Notes under the pieces: generated by a model
The model's database searches: none
Seen by the model: the letters and a program-made list of their open reading frames with translations, nothing else
Told to the model about the DNA's origin: nothing
Part shown: positions 1 to 6,946 of the stretch, in pieces
How positions within the stretch are numbered: the first letter of the stretch is position 1
Layout of the letters: each line of letters begins with the position of its first letter
Origin: Atopobium sp.
GTDB taxonomy: Bacteria > Actinomycetota > Coriobacteriia > Coriobacteriales > Atopobiaceae
Length of the DNA stretch: 11,850 nucleotides
Assembly (NCBI GenBank): GCA_015258785.1
Contig: JABZHP010000038.1
Span: forward strand, 1 to 11,850
Direction: 5' to 3'
Made by a program: the position numbers and the translations under genes

Positions 1-677
1 TTCTCTCTTTGTGCACGAGAATCAGAGACCATGCGCGCAACGCGCTGGTACTCCTCTGGTTCAAGCCAGAAGAAAGACAAGTCCTCAAGCTCCCACTTAA
101 CCGAAGAGATACCCAGACGGTCAGCAAGTGGCGCATACACGTCCATGGTTTCTCGCGCCTTGAACAAGCGACGATCTGGTGGAAGTGCCGCCAGCGTGCG
201 CATATTGTGAAGACGGTCGGCCAGCTTGATGATAACAACGCGGATGTCCTTTGACATGGCAAGGAACATTTTGCGCAGGTTAAGCGCTTGTTTCTCGTCC
301 ATTGAACTGACTTCAATAGACGTAAGTTTTGTGACGCCATCAACAAGCTCTGCAACTGACTCACCAAAGCGAGAAGAAATTTCATCTAGTGAGGCAGACG
401 TATCTTCTACGGTATCGTGCATAAGAGCAGCGCAGATGGTGTCTTCATCCATGTGAAGATCGTGCGCAAGAATAAGGGCTACCTCAACTGGGTGGTTGAT
501 ATAAGGCTCGCCGGAACGACGACGCTGGTCTTTGTGATAGTTAGCAGCAAAGGCATACGCAGCAGCAATCTTTGCCTGAGCCTCCTCAGGCAGATACGTG
601 CGCACAGCTCCCTCAAGCAGGCGGTAATTATCTGCGCCTGGCGCCTTAGCTTCTTTTTTGGTCCTCTCGTCACTCAT
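1..677 (-). CDS. relA: RelA/SpoT-type (p)ppGpp synthetase/hydrolase, N-terminal part (cut by the window edge)
   Basis: The first 225 residues are visible; the rest lies beyond position 1. They form the HD-type ppGpp hydrolase domain of a long RelA/SpoT homologue. Visible motifs are the metal-binding H62 in INHPVE, the HDTVEDT motif at residues 87-93 (H87, D88, E91, D92) and KLADRLHNMRTL at 151-162 (D154, N158). Monofunctional RelA synthetases have lost the HD box, so this enzyme should be able to hydrolyse ppGpp. By family the missing part should carry the synthetase, TGS and ACT regions; that is expected, not seen. The ATG at 677-675 follows a GGGGAAGGGAG Shine-Dalgarno and overlaps the TGA of the upstream RecJ-helicase by 8 bases, which implies one transcript and probably coupled translation. 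The product is cytoplasmic and controls the stringent response. Confidence 0.93.
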   Translation of the reverse strand, partial: MSDERTKKEAKAPGADNYRLLEGAVRTYLPEEAQAKIAAAYAFAANYHKDQRRRSGEPYINHPVEVALILAHDLHMDEDTICAALMHDTVEDTSASLDEISSRFGESVAELVDGVTKLTSIEVSSMDEKQALNLRKMFLAMSKDIRVVIIKLADRLHNMRTLAALPPDRRLFKARETMDVYAPLADRLGISSVKWELEDLSFFWLEPEEYQRVARMVSDSRAQRE

Positions 678-3498
678 CAGAGGACTCCCTTCCCCCATCA
701 AACGATGAACCAATTTCTGGAATGATGGGTTTTGTTATAGCATCTGCCAGCTCATCTGGTGAAGCAGAAAGTACCCACTGAGCAAATGATTCAAACTCAG
801 CGTGCGCTTTAAGCCCCTCAGCGTAGCGTGCAGACTCCAGCAAGTCCATGTGCGAAGCTTGACTATTGACGGAAATTGTTCTCGTTTGATCAAATCCCTC
901 AATGCTAATAAACCCTAGCTCAGCAAAAACGTCAAGTGCAACACGAACGGTTTGCTCGTCAGCCTTAGATCGCGGGTCAATTTCTAGCGCCATCTGCGCA
1001 ATATCTTCATCAGTGAGTGCTGAATCAGCTGTCTGAGCACCAAGCTTTGGCTGCAGTGCCGTAAGCGCACGGTAGACAGCTACCAGGGCTTCTCGCTGTG
1101 GTGCATGAGAAGAAAGGATGCGCTCGTTAACACGCATATCATGCGCATCAAATAGCATCTGAATTACAGAAGGCTTACCGTCTCTACCTGCGCGTCCGCT
1201 CATCTGATTGAAGGCAACGCGACCGAACGGCAGGTGATACAGAATAACCTGGCGAATATCAGAGATATTGACGCCTTCGCCAAATGCACTGGTAGCAATG
1301 ATGCAACAAACGTCTCCACGCCTAAAAGCGCGCTCAACGTTCTTGCGTATCTGAGGCGTTAGGCCCGCATGATAGAACGCAATCTTGTGACCAAGTTCTG
1401 GAATACGATGGCGTAGCATACGCGTCAAAGCCTGCGCTTGCTCCCTTGAATTGACGTAGACAACCGTTTTTGTGCCGTCTGACACAAGAGAAAGCAGCGC
1501 ACATTCCCTATCCTTAGCACCGCGAAGGTCCTTGAGTTCAAGGTTAGTACGAGCTGTTTTATCTTTGTATACATGCTCTGCTTCAATGGAGAGAAGCTCG
1601 CAGATATTCTGGGCTGCCTGTGTGGTAGCCGTAGCTGTTGTGGCAAGTATCTGCGGACTCCCAAGCATCTTTAGTACCTGTGGCATTTGTGCATATGCAA
1701 GTCTGCCCTCAGAAGCATTCATGCCCACATGATGCGCCTCGTCAAACACTACAAATGAGATGTTTTGCGCTTTGGCAAATTGATCAGCGTGGAGCGAGAA
1801 GAACTCTGGAGTAGTCAGCACAATATCAAGCTCATTGTTTGTCATGCGAGCAAACAGGTCTTCTCGGCTGGAAAGGTCTGTTTCTCCGTTGAGTACCTCG
1901 ACAGAAATTCCTAGAGGCTCAAAGGTGTTTTTTATGCTTTGAACCTGGTCGTTGATGAGGGCGCGTAGTGGATAGACAAACACGCTCATTTTATGTTGCA
2001 GCAGCGCAACACGAGCAGCATGAACCTGGAAGATAAGCGATTTACCTCTACCTGTTGCCATAACAGAGAGACAAGACGTTCCTTGAGAGAGAACCTCTAG
2101 TGTTTTCTTTTGCAGAGGCAAGAGCTCTCTTGAACCAATCATGGACGTGACCAGGGTCTGGGTAAGCTCCTCAGAAGAAAGACTCTCCAGCTCACGGCGC
2201 TTTTGCTGCGCCTGTTCTTGAGAGGCTGCATCAGCCTCTGTAGTCTCCTTGGTAACCACAAGGGGCAAGTCAGCAGCGCTGCCGAGAAGATCTGCTTCAA
2301 TGGGGCCGTCATCTTCATCGGTAAAGTCTCTGTAGAGAATATCTCTGACCATGAGTTTTGGCTTAGTTCTGCCCTGCCAGGTCTCGTTAACCGCTTCAAA
2401 AATCAAATCAACAGCGCCATCATACTCAGCTGCTGCCTCAACATGAGGCGTTCTAAACATGATGGATGAAATTGAAGAAATGCCATTTGAAGCCATAAAA
2501 CAAAGATGAGCTCCGCCTGCGCCAACACGCGAGCGATTCTTCATCACCACACCCTTAACGCCAAAGAGCGGCTTTTTATTACCCTGACCAAAAGGTTGCA
2601 GAGCCTCAAGTGCATCAATGGAGTTGATGGTAATCTCATCAAGGTTTACTAGTGCTGTTACTTCTCCTGAAGCCTCAAACTCTTCTTCTGGAAGCTCTGC
2701 CATAACCTTTGATAAACGCTTTCTAAATGCGTCAATCTTTGATGTTTCTACTGTTACACCAACGGCTCCTTGGTGGCCACCAAACCGGACGGTAAGGTCT
2801 GCACACTGTTCAACGGCGTGGAATAAATCAACGGAGCCAACAGAGCGGCCAGAACCGCGAGCAACTCCATCTTGGATGGTAAACAGAATGCAAGGCACGT
2901 GATAGCGATTAACAATTCTTGAAGCAACAATGCCCTTTACGCCCTCATGCCAACCCTCTTTGGCAAGCACAATTGCGTGGCCGCCATCGTAAATTTCTTT
3001 TGCCTGCTCAAGTGCCTCATCGGTAAGCTTTGCCTCAATAGCACGACGCTCGGCATTAATCTCTTCTAACTTGCCAGCAAGAATGGTTGCCTCTTCAGCG
3101 TCTTCTGTAAGAAGAAGGTCAAGCGCAATATCAGTAGTGCCCATGCGCCCTGCTGCATTAAGGCGAGGAATAATAGAAAACGGCAGATTATCTGCAGAAA
3201 TCTGGGCAATATCTTGACCAGCAACAGCAGCAAGAGCTACCAGACCTGGACGAAGACCTTTTTGCAGGCGTTTGACACCTTCAGAAACAAGTGCACGATT
3301 CTCTTTGTTGAGCATCATCATGTCAGACAGCGTGCCCAACATAGCAACATCAATGTAATCACGCCATAGCTGAGGTTGACCAAGAAGCTGTCCTAAAACC
3401 TGAACCAGCTTAAGAGCAACACCCGCACCAGCAAGTTCTCTGGAAGGACAATCCTCAACAAGCTTTGGATCAGTTACTGGAACACCCTGGGGCACCAA
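670..3498 (-). CDS. recJ: RecJ-helicase fusion, C-terminal fragment: RecJ DHHA1/OB region plus RecQ-like SF2 helicase (downstream of a frameshift)
   Basis: This 942-residue frame continues the RecJ protein begun by the neighbouring frame and has no convincing start of its own; the first codon (3498) is TTG with no good ribosome site. Residues 1-250 are RecJ: PRLNAAGR at 111-118, GSGRS at 215-219 and GGHQGAVGV at 240-248 mark the DHHA1 half of the nuclease core. Residues about 270-390 look like the RecJ OB fold. From about 455 a complete SF2 helicase of RecQ type follows: Q-like LLPLQ, Walker A ATGRGKS (481-487), YPLRALINDQV (Ia), DEAH (586-589), ATTATAT (619-625), VVYVNSR (IV), ATSAFGEGVN (V) and MSGRAGRDG (766-774). 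No RecQ zinc-cysteine cluster is visible. The last 120 residues look winged-helix-like and resemble the C-terminal region of long Firmicutes RecJ proteins (inference). Joined with the N-terminal frame, the protein would be about 1,120 residues, against roughly 580-790 for usual RecJ. Likely role: 5'-3' single-strand DNA degradation coupled to unwinding in repair. Confidence 0.88.
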   Translation of the reverse strand: MVPQGVPVTDPKLVEDCPSRELAGAGVALKLVQVLGQLLGQPQLWRDYIDVAMLGTLSDMMMLNKENRALVSEGVKRLQKGLRPGLVALAAVAGQDIAQISADNLPFSIIPRLNAAGRMGTTDIALDLLLTEDAEEATILAGKLEEINAERRAIEAKLTDEALEQAKEIYDGGHAIVLAKEGWHEGVKGIVASRIVNRYHVPCILFTIQDGVARGSGRSVGSVDLFHAVEQCADLTVRFGGHQGAVGVTVETSKIDAFRKRLSKVMAELPEEEFEASGEVTALVNLDEITINSIDALEALQPFGQGNKKPLFGVKGVVMKNRSRVGAGGAHLCFMASNGISSISSIMFRTPHVEAAAEYDGAVDLIFEAVNETWQGRTKPKLMVRDILYRDFTDEDDGPIEADLLGSAADLPLVVTKETTEADAASQEQAQQKRRELESLSSEELTQTLVTSMIGSRELLPLQKKTLEVLSQGTSCLSVMATGRGKSLIFQVHAARVALLQHKMSVFVYPLRALINDQVQSIKNTFEPLGISVEVLNGETDLSSREDLFARMTNNELDIVLTTPEFFSLHADQFAKAQNISFVVFDEAHHVGMNASEGRLAYAQMPQVLKMLGSPQILATTATATTQAAQNICELLSIEAEHVYKDKTARTNLELKDLRGAKDRECALLSLVSDGTKTVVYVNSREQAQALTRMLRHRIPELGHKIAFYHAGLTPQIRKNVERAFRRGDVCCIIATSAFGEGVNISDIRQVILYHLPFGRVAFNQMSGRAGRDGKPSVIQMLFDAHDMRVNERILSSHAPQREALVAVYRALTALQPKLGAQTADSALTDEDIAQMALEIDPRSKADEQTVRVALDVFAELGFISIEGFDQTRTISVNSQASHMDLLESARYAEGLKAHAEFESFAQWVLSASPDELADAITKPIIPEIGSSFDGGRESSDE

Positions 3499-4031
3499 AT
3501 CTGCTCATGGTGATCGGTGACAACAACATTAATCCCCTGCTGTAAAAGCCAAGCAACTTCTTGAGCAGCAGCAATGCCGTTATCTACCGTAATAATTAAA
3601 TCTGGCTTTCTATCTTGCAAAACTCTTGCAAGAGCCTCTTTAGAGAGTCCGTATCCCTCACCAAAACGATGCGGAATATACGGCAAAACATCTGCTCCCA
3701 AGCGACGTAAAGCCAGCGTAAGCAGACAAGTTGAGCTCATACCATCTACGTCAAAATCACCAAATACGGCAATCTTTTGATGCTCAACAATTGCCTTATG
3801 AACACGGGCAGCAACCTCAGCCATTCCCGGAATGCACTGTGGATCCAGCCAGTCTCTTTGCAAAGATGGCGAGAGAAACTCTTGAGCTGTGGCTACATCA
3901 GTAAATCCACGTGCTACTAATACACGAGCAACAAGTGGCGTAACATGCAATTCTTTTTTAAACAGCGACTCTAGATATACGTCTTGTGTAAGAACACTCC
4001 AACGAGTGCTTTTCTCGATGCCGGGCATCAT
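3474..4031 (-). CDS. recJ: RecJ-helicase fusion, N-terminal fragment: DHH phosphoesterase domain, ends early at a frameshift
   Basis: These 185 residues are the N-terminal half of the RecJ nuclease core. The DHH-family metal-binding motifs are all present: GDFDVDG at 91-97 (D92, D94, D96), TVDNG at 148-152 (D150) and TDHHE at 172-176 (D173, H174, H175). Straight after DHHEQ the reading frame ends in ten unrelated residues, while the expected continuation (LVPQGVPVTDPK) is found in the next frame from 3498. Restoring one base near 3487-3494 would give a continuous protein, so this is a recent mutation, a sequence error or a recoding site. The start is ATG-ATG at 4031/4028 behind AAAAGAGGAC; the second ATG gives the better spacing. 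The gene begins a new unit after the terminator that follows tgt. Without the DHHA1 half this fragment should not be an active nuclease by itself. Confidence 0.87.
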   Translation of the reverse strand: MMPGIEKSTRWSVLTQDVYLESLFKKELHVTPLVARVLVARGFTDVATAQEFLSPSLQRDWLDPQCIPGMAEVAARVHKAIVEHQKIAVFGDFDVDGMSSTCLLTLALRRLGADVLPYIPHRFGEGYGLSKEALARVLQDRKPDLIITVDNGIAAAQEVAWLLQQGINVVVTDHHEQIWCPRVFQ

Positions 4032-4063
4032 GTCCTCTTTTCTGTGGCGGCAGAGCCAGCCAG

Positions 4064-4080
4064 GGGCACCTCGGGCGCCC
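4064..4080 (-). other. GC-rich hairpin in the recJ leader
   Basis: On the minus strand GGGCGCC, loop CGA, GGTGCCC forms a 7-pair stem (one G-U) ending 32 bases before the first recJ ATG. No T-run follows, so it is not a simple terminator. It may affect mRNA stability or ribosome access. The structure is visible; the function is a guess. Confidence 0.4.
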
Positions 4081-4087
4081 GCGAATG

Positions 4088-4115
4088 TTTATCTCTTTCA
4101 TTCTACCCATGTCAC
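4088..4115 (-). promoter_or_regulatory. Possible sigma-70-type promoter for recJ-relA
   Basis: Just downstream of the terminator, the minus strand shows GTGACA (5 of 6 matches to TTGACA), a 16-base spacer, and GATAAA (4 of 6 matches to TATAAT). It lies between the tgt terminator and the recJ start, where a promoter is needed. The match is only fair and no other evidence supports it. Confidence 0.3.
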
Positions 4116-4120
4116 CGGAC

Positions 4121-4156
4121 AAAAAATGACTAGCCCACAAATTAGTGAGCTAGTCA
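4121..4156 (-). terminator. Rho-independent terminator after tgt
   Basis: The minus strand reads TGACTAGC, a 14-base loop, GCTAGTCA (a perfect 8-pair stem) and then six T's. It stands about 90 bases after the tgt stop, before the recJ start, and so closes the lysA-dapA-dapB-dapH-tgt unit. The plus strand has no T-run after the stem, so it acts in one direction only. Confidence 0.8.
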
Positions 4157-4175
4157 TAAAAAATTTAAATCAAAG

Positions 4176-4221
4176 TTGCTCGCGCAGGGCTATCAAGATT
4201 GCTTGCGCAGGGCTATCAAGA
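4176..4221. repeat. Tandem duplication of a 23-base unit
   Basis: Two adjacent 23-base copies (4176-4198 and 4199-4221) differ at one base only (C at 4181, T at 4204). The shared core on the plus strand is GCGCAGGGCTATCAAGA. They lie in the 3' untranslated part of the tgt transcript, between the tgt stop and the terminator. Since 23 is not a multiple of three, a conserved coding role is unlikely. The stretch 4032-4245 between recJ and tgt holds no gene, only these elements. Confidence 0.85.
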
Positions 4222-4245
4222 AGACGGGGTTCTCGCCAGGCGAAC

Positions 4246-5463
4246 TTAAAAATCAACCACGCCGTCAGAGTTTTCCCACTCCTCAACAAAATCGCTGTAC
4301 GTACCTGCAAGAATTGCTTCTCGTGCCTGACGCATCAGCTCAAGCAAGAAGTAAATATTGTGCATAGAAAGCAGCTGACCGCCCAGCATCTCGTGCTGTT
4401 TAACCAGGTGATTGATGTACGCGCGAGAATAACCGCCCGTACAGACAGGGCAGGTGCACTGAGCATCAATAGGACCCGCATCAGCAAAGTACTTAGCGTT
4501 CTTAAGGTTCATGCGGCCCTCATGGGAAAACGCGGTACCCATACGTGCGGTGCGCGTTGGAAGCACGCAGTCAAACATATCAATGCCACAAGCAACACCG
4601 CGGATAAGCGTAGACGGATTACCAACGCCCATCAGGTAGCGAGGCTTATTGCGAGGCATGTAATCGGCGCAAAGTGGCGCCAGCGTCTCAAACATAACCT
4701 CGTGAGGCTCTCCAACGGAATAGCCACCAATGCCATAACCAGGGAAATCGCCAATGGACTCAAGGTGCTCAATGGAGCGCCTGCGCAAATCAAGGTGCAT
4801 GCCACCCTGAACAATGCCAAAGAGCGCCTGATCAGGACGGGTATGAGCCTTAAAGCACCTTTCGGCCCATGCGCTTGAAAGCTCAACTCCGCGCTCAACT
4901 TTTCTACGCTCGGCAGGATAGCCTACGCACTGATCAAGCTGCATAACAATGTCTGCACCAAGGTTCTGCGCAATCTGCATGTTTGTTTCTGGCGTCCAGT
5001 ACGACCATGCACCGTCGTAATCTACTGCACGAAATTTAACGCCCTCGTCAGAGAGCTTCATGAACTCCTCGTGACTAAAGACCTGGAATCCGCCTGAATC
5101 CGTCAGAATTGGTCCATGCCACTGCATAAAGTCATGCAAGCCACCCATCTGTGCAACCAGCTCATCTCCTGGGCGCTGAGACAGATGGTACGTATTTGCC
5201 AGAATAATTTTGGCGCCAAGGTCACGAACGGTATCGGTCATCAAACCTTTAACGGTTGCCTTAGTACCAACCGGCATAAAAATAGGCGTTGGAATATCAC
5301 CATGAGGCGTATGGAAGATGCCGGCGCGTGCATGCGTCTTAGGATCTTCTGCGAGAAGTTCGTAGGTAAACCAAGAATCTTCTTTTTTTTCTGCCCAATT
5401 TTCTGTGTGTACGCAGGAAATTTTGGTGGTAAAACCCTGTGCTTTTTTGGAGCCGTCTGGCAT
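4246..5463 (-). CDS. tgt: tRNA-guanine transglycosylase (queuosine tRNA modification)
   Basis: Exchanges guanine-34 in GUN-anticodon tRNAs for preQ1, a step toward queuosine. With the start chosen here it has 405 residues, a little long for the family, which is near 370-390. Visible family features are TDSGGFQVFS at 121-130 (D122), FGIVQGG (215-221), MFDCVLPTR (296-304, catalytic Asp D298) and the zinc site C336, C338, C341 with H368. The frame stays open further upstream (TTG 5496, ATG 5493) but those codons lie inside dapH; ATG 5463 has a GAGG site and begins 10 bases after the dapH stop. The domain proper (FTYELL) begins only at about residue 32, so there is a lysine/glutamate-rich N-terminal tail with no alternative start codon inside it. 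It is the last gene of the lysine operon and is followed by a terminator. The metabolic link to lysine is not obvious and it may simply be carried along. Confidence 0.94.
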   Translation of the reverse strand: MPDGSKKAQGFTTKISCVHTENWAEKKEDSWFTYELLAEDPKTHARAGIFHTPHGDIPTPIFMPVGTKATVKGLMTDTVRDLGAKIILANTYHLSQRPGDELVAQMGGLHDFMQWHGPILTDSGGFQVFSHEEFMKLSDEGVKFRAVDYDGAWSYWTPETNMQIAQNLGADIVMQLDQCVGYPAERRKVERGVELSSAWAERCFKAHTRPDQALFGIVQGGMHLDLRRRSIEHLESIGDFPGYGIGGYSVGEPHEVMFETLAPLCADYMPRNKPRYLMGVGNPSTLIRGVACGIDMFDCVLPTRTARMGTAFSHEGRMNLKNAKYFADAGPIDAQCTCPVCTGGYSRAYINHLVKQHEMLGGQLLSMHNIYFLLELMRQAREAILAGTYSDFVEEWENSDGVVDF

Positions 5464-5473
5464 GTAACCTCGA

Positions 5474-6175
5474 TTACAACGTGCGGAGAGCATCAACCAA
5501 AGCTGTCTTGCCCTCTGTTTTCTGGTCCTTCATTTTTATCACACGTGCAGGACATCCCGCTACCACGGCGTTTGCTGGAACGTCCTCAACTACCACAGCA
5601 CCTGCTGCAACAACAGCGCCCTCTCCAACACGAATGCCCTCGATAACCACAGCATTTGCGCCGATAAGAACGTTGTCTTCAACAATAACTGGAGTAGCAG
5701 ATGCAGGCTCAACAACACCAGCAAGAACAGTACCAGCACCAATGTGGCAGTTCTTACCAACGGTTGCACGTCCACCAAGAACAGCGCCCATGTCAATCAT
5801 GGTGCCCTCACCAATAACAGCACCAATGTTAATAACAGCACCCATCATAATGACGGCATTGTTACCAATCTCAACGCGCTCACGAATCAGTGCACCTGGC
5901 TCAATACGTGCGTTTACGTCCTTCATGTTAAGCAGAGGAACGCCGGAGTTTCGGCGGTCATTCTCGATATCAAAATACTCAAATGCGTCTGCATTCTGCT
6001 CAACAACACTCTTGAGCTCGGACCAATCGCCAAAGACTACCTTTGAGGCTCCCTCACCATACACGCGAGAAGATCCATACGACACAGAAGCACCCTCACG
6101 CTCTTTGACGAAGAGCTTAATGGGGGTCTTCTTCTCTGACGTAGCAATGTAATTAATAATTTCCTGGGCGTCCAT
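5474..6175 (-). CDS. dapH: 2,3,4,5-tetrahydropyridine-2,6-dicarboxylate N-acetyltransferase
   Basis: Transfers acetyl from acetyl-CoA to tetrahydrodipicolinate, giving N-acetyl-2-amino-6-oxopimelate. This step commits the cell to the acetylated branch of DAP/lysine synthesis. The 233 residues match Bacillus DapH (YkuQ) along their whole length: an N-terminal DapH_N domain (about 1-85, with VVFGDWSE and ENDRRNS), then a left-handed beta-helix of hexapeptide repeats (about 87-205, including GNNAVIMMGA, GEGTMIDMG, GGRATVGKNCHIGAG and GANAVV), and the C-terminal GKT segment. ATG 6175 follows AAAGGA with six bases of spacing. A 10-pair hairpin lies in the 54-base gap from dapB. The next gene, tgt, starts 10 bases after its stop. 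The acetyl rather than succinyl assignment rests on resemblance to DapH, not DapD. Confidence 0.95.
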   Translation of the reverse strand: MDAQEIINYIATSEKKTPIKLFVKEREGASVSYGSSRVYGEGASKVVFGDWSELKSVVEQNADAFEYFDIENDRRNSGVPLLNMKDVNARIEPGALIRERVEIGNNAVIMMGAVINIGAVIGEGTMIDMGAVLGGRATVGKNCHIGAGTVLAGVVEPASATPVIVEDNVLIGANAVVIEGIRVGEGAVVAAGAVVVEDVPANAVVAGCPARVIKMKDQKTEGKTALVDALRTL

Positions 6176-6199
6176 GCACGTCCTTTCTCAATCAAACAG

Positions 6200-6223
6200 G
6201 CGCTGACCTATAAAGGCCAGCAC
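6200..6223 (-). other. Hairpin between dapB and dapH
   Basis: On the minus strand GTGCTGGCCT, loop TTAT, AGGTCAGCGC makes a 10-pair stem with two wobble pairs. GCCTGTTTGATT follows, not a clear T-run, so it is at most a leaky terminator. It could instead be a processing or stability site within the operon, ending about 24 bases before the dapH start. Confidence 0.45.
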
Positions 6224-6229
6224 GTGTAT

Positions 6230-6946
6230 TTATCCAAAAATCAACTCTTCAAAGGTATAAAAACCTGGAGCTTTTGTAAGCAATTTCTCAGCACACGCAA
6301 CAGCTCCGTTAACAAAAATCTGACGAGACGTTGCGCGATGAGTCAGGCACACTTCCTCATCCTGTCCAAAGAAATGAACCTCATGAGTGCCGGCCACCGT
6401 GCCACCTCTGAGGGCAAACACACCAATCTCATCTTTGGTGCGAGCTCCACAGAAGCCTTCGCGACCAGAAACAACGGGGCGAGTTCCCTCTGGATCAATA
6501 GCAGCGAGCAGCAGCTTTGCTGTGCCGGACGGAGCGTCAACCTTCTGGTTGTGGTGCGTCTCCACAATCTCGGTGTCCCAGCCATCAAGCGCCTCAGCAG
6601 CCATAGCTACCGCGCGTCTCAACACGGCAACGCCCACCGAATAGTTTGCCGCGTGAATCACCGGCACGCTCTCCCCCAGCTGCTTGAGCTCCGAAAGCTG
6701 CTCTGGCGAGAAACCCGTGGTGCCAGAAACAAGTACGCACCCGTGCTCACGTACAAAACCGACAACAGCCTCAAAAGCAGCAACGCCAGAGAAATCCACA
6801 ACCACATCAGGCGTCTGCTCAACGGTATTCAGCTGATTGATATTCTCGTGACCAAACGCACCAAGTACCTCAAAACCGTGAGCAATCAGGGTTTGCTCAA
6901 TGAGCTTTCCCATCTTGCCGGTACCAATCACTACTGCACTAGGCAT
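6230..6946 (-). CDS. dapB: 4-hydroxy-tetrahydrodipicolinate reductase
   Basis: Reduces the DapA product with NAD(P)H to tetrahydrodipicolinate, the substrate of DapH. The 238-residue protein starts with a Rossmann fold (VVIGTGKMG, residues 6-13 covering the glycine motif). SGTTG is at 74-78 and ANYSVGV at 100-106. The catalytic signature THHNQKVDAPSGTA runs from 130 to 143: H131-H132, K135 and the SGTA that binds the substrate carboxylate. The length is slightly below the usual 240-270. ATG 6946 is chosen over the TTG just before it (6949). It overlaps the dapA stop by 8 bases and has only a poorly placed purine run upstream, so its translation is probably coupled to dapA. Confidence 0.95.
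   Translation of the reverse strand: MPSAVVIGTGKMGKLIEQTLIAHGFEVLGAFGHENINQLNTVEQTPDVVVDFSGVAAFEAVVGFVREHGCVLVSGTTGFSPEQLSELKQLGESVPVIHAANYSVGVAVLRRAVAMAAEALDGWDTEIVETHHNQKVDAPSGTAKLLLAAIDPEGTRPVVSGREGFCGARTKDEIGVFALRGGTVAGTHEVHFFGQDEEVCLTHRATSRQIFVNGAVACAEKLLTKAPGFYTFEELIFG

Noticed and set aside
3485..3500. Programmed -1 frameshifting at the RecJ break
   Set aside because: No slippery heptamer of the X-XXY-YYZ type is present at the junction, and I see no clear stimulatory stem just after it. A plain base loss is simpler, although recoding is not excluded.
4176..4367. Short plus-strand frame beginning in the tandem repeat
   Set aside because: Antisense to the tgt end, no ribosome site or family resemblance, and the 23-base repeat unit would shift its frame.
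3889..4878. A 329-codon plus-strand open frame across recJ, the intergenic gap and tgt
   Set aside because: It lies mostly antisense to well-supported genes, has no recognisable domain, and crosses the terminator and tandem repeat. It is a by-product of the codon use of tgt.
5439..6152. A 237-codon plus-strand open frame antisense to dapH
   Set aside because: Its low-complexity Thr/Pro/Ala/Ser-rich translation is what the hexapeptide repeats of dapH give when read on the other strand.
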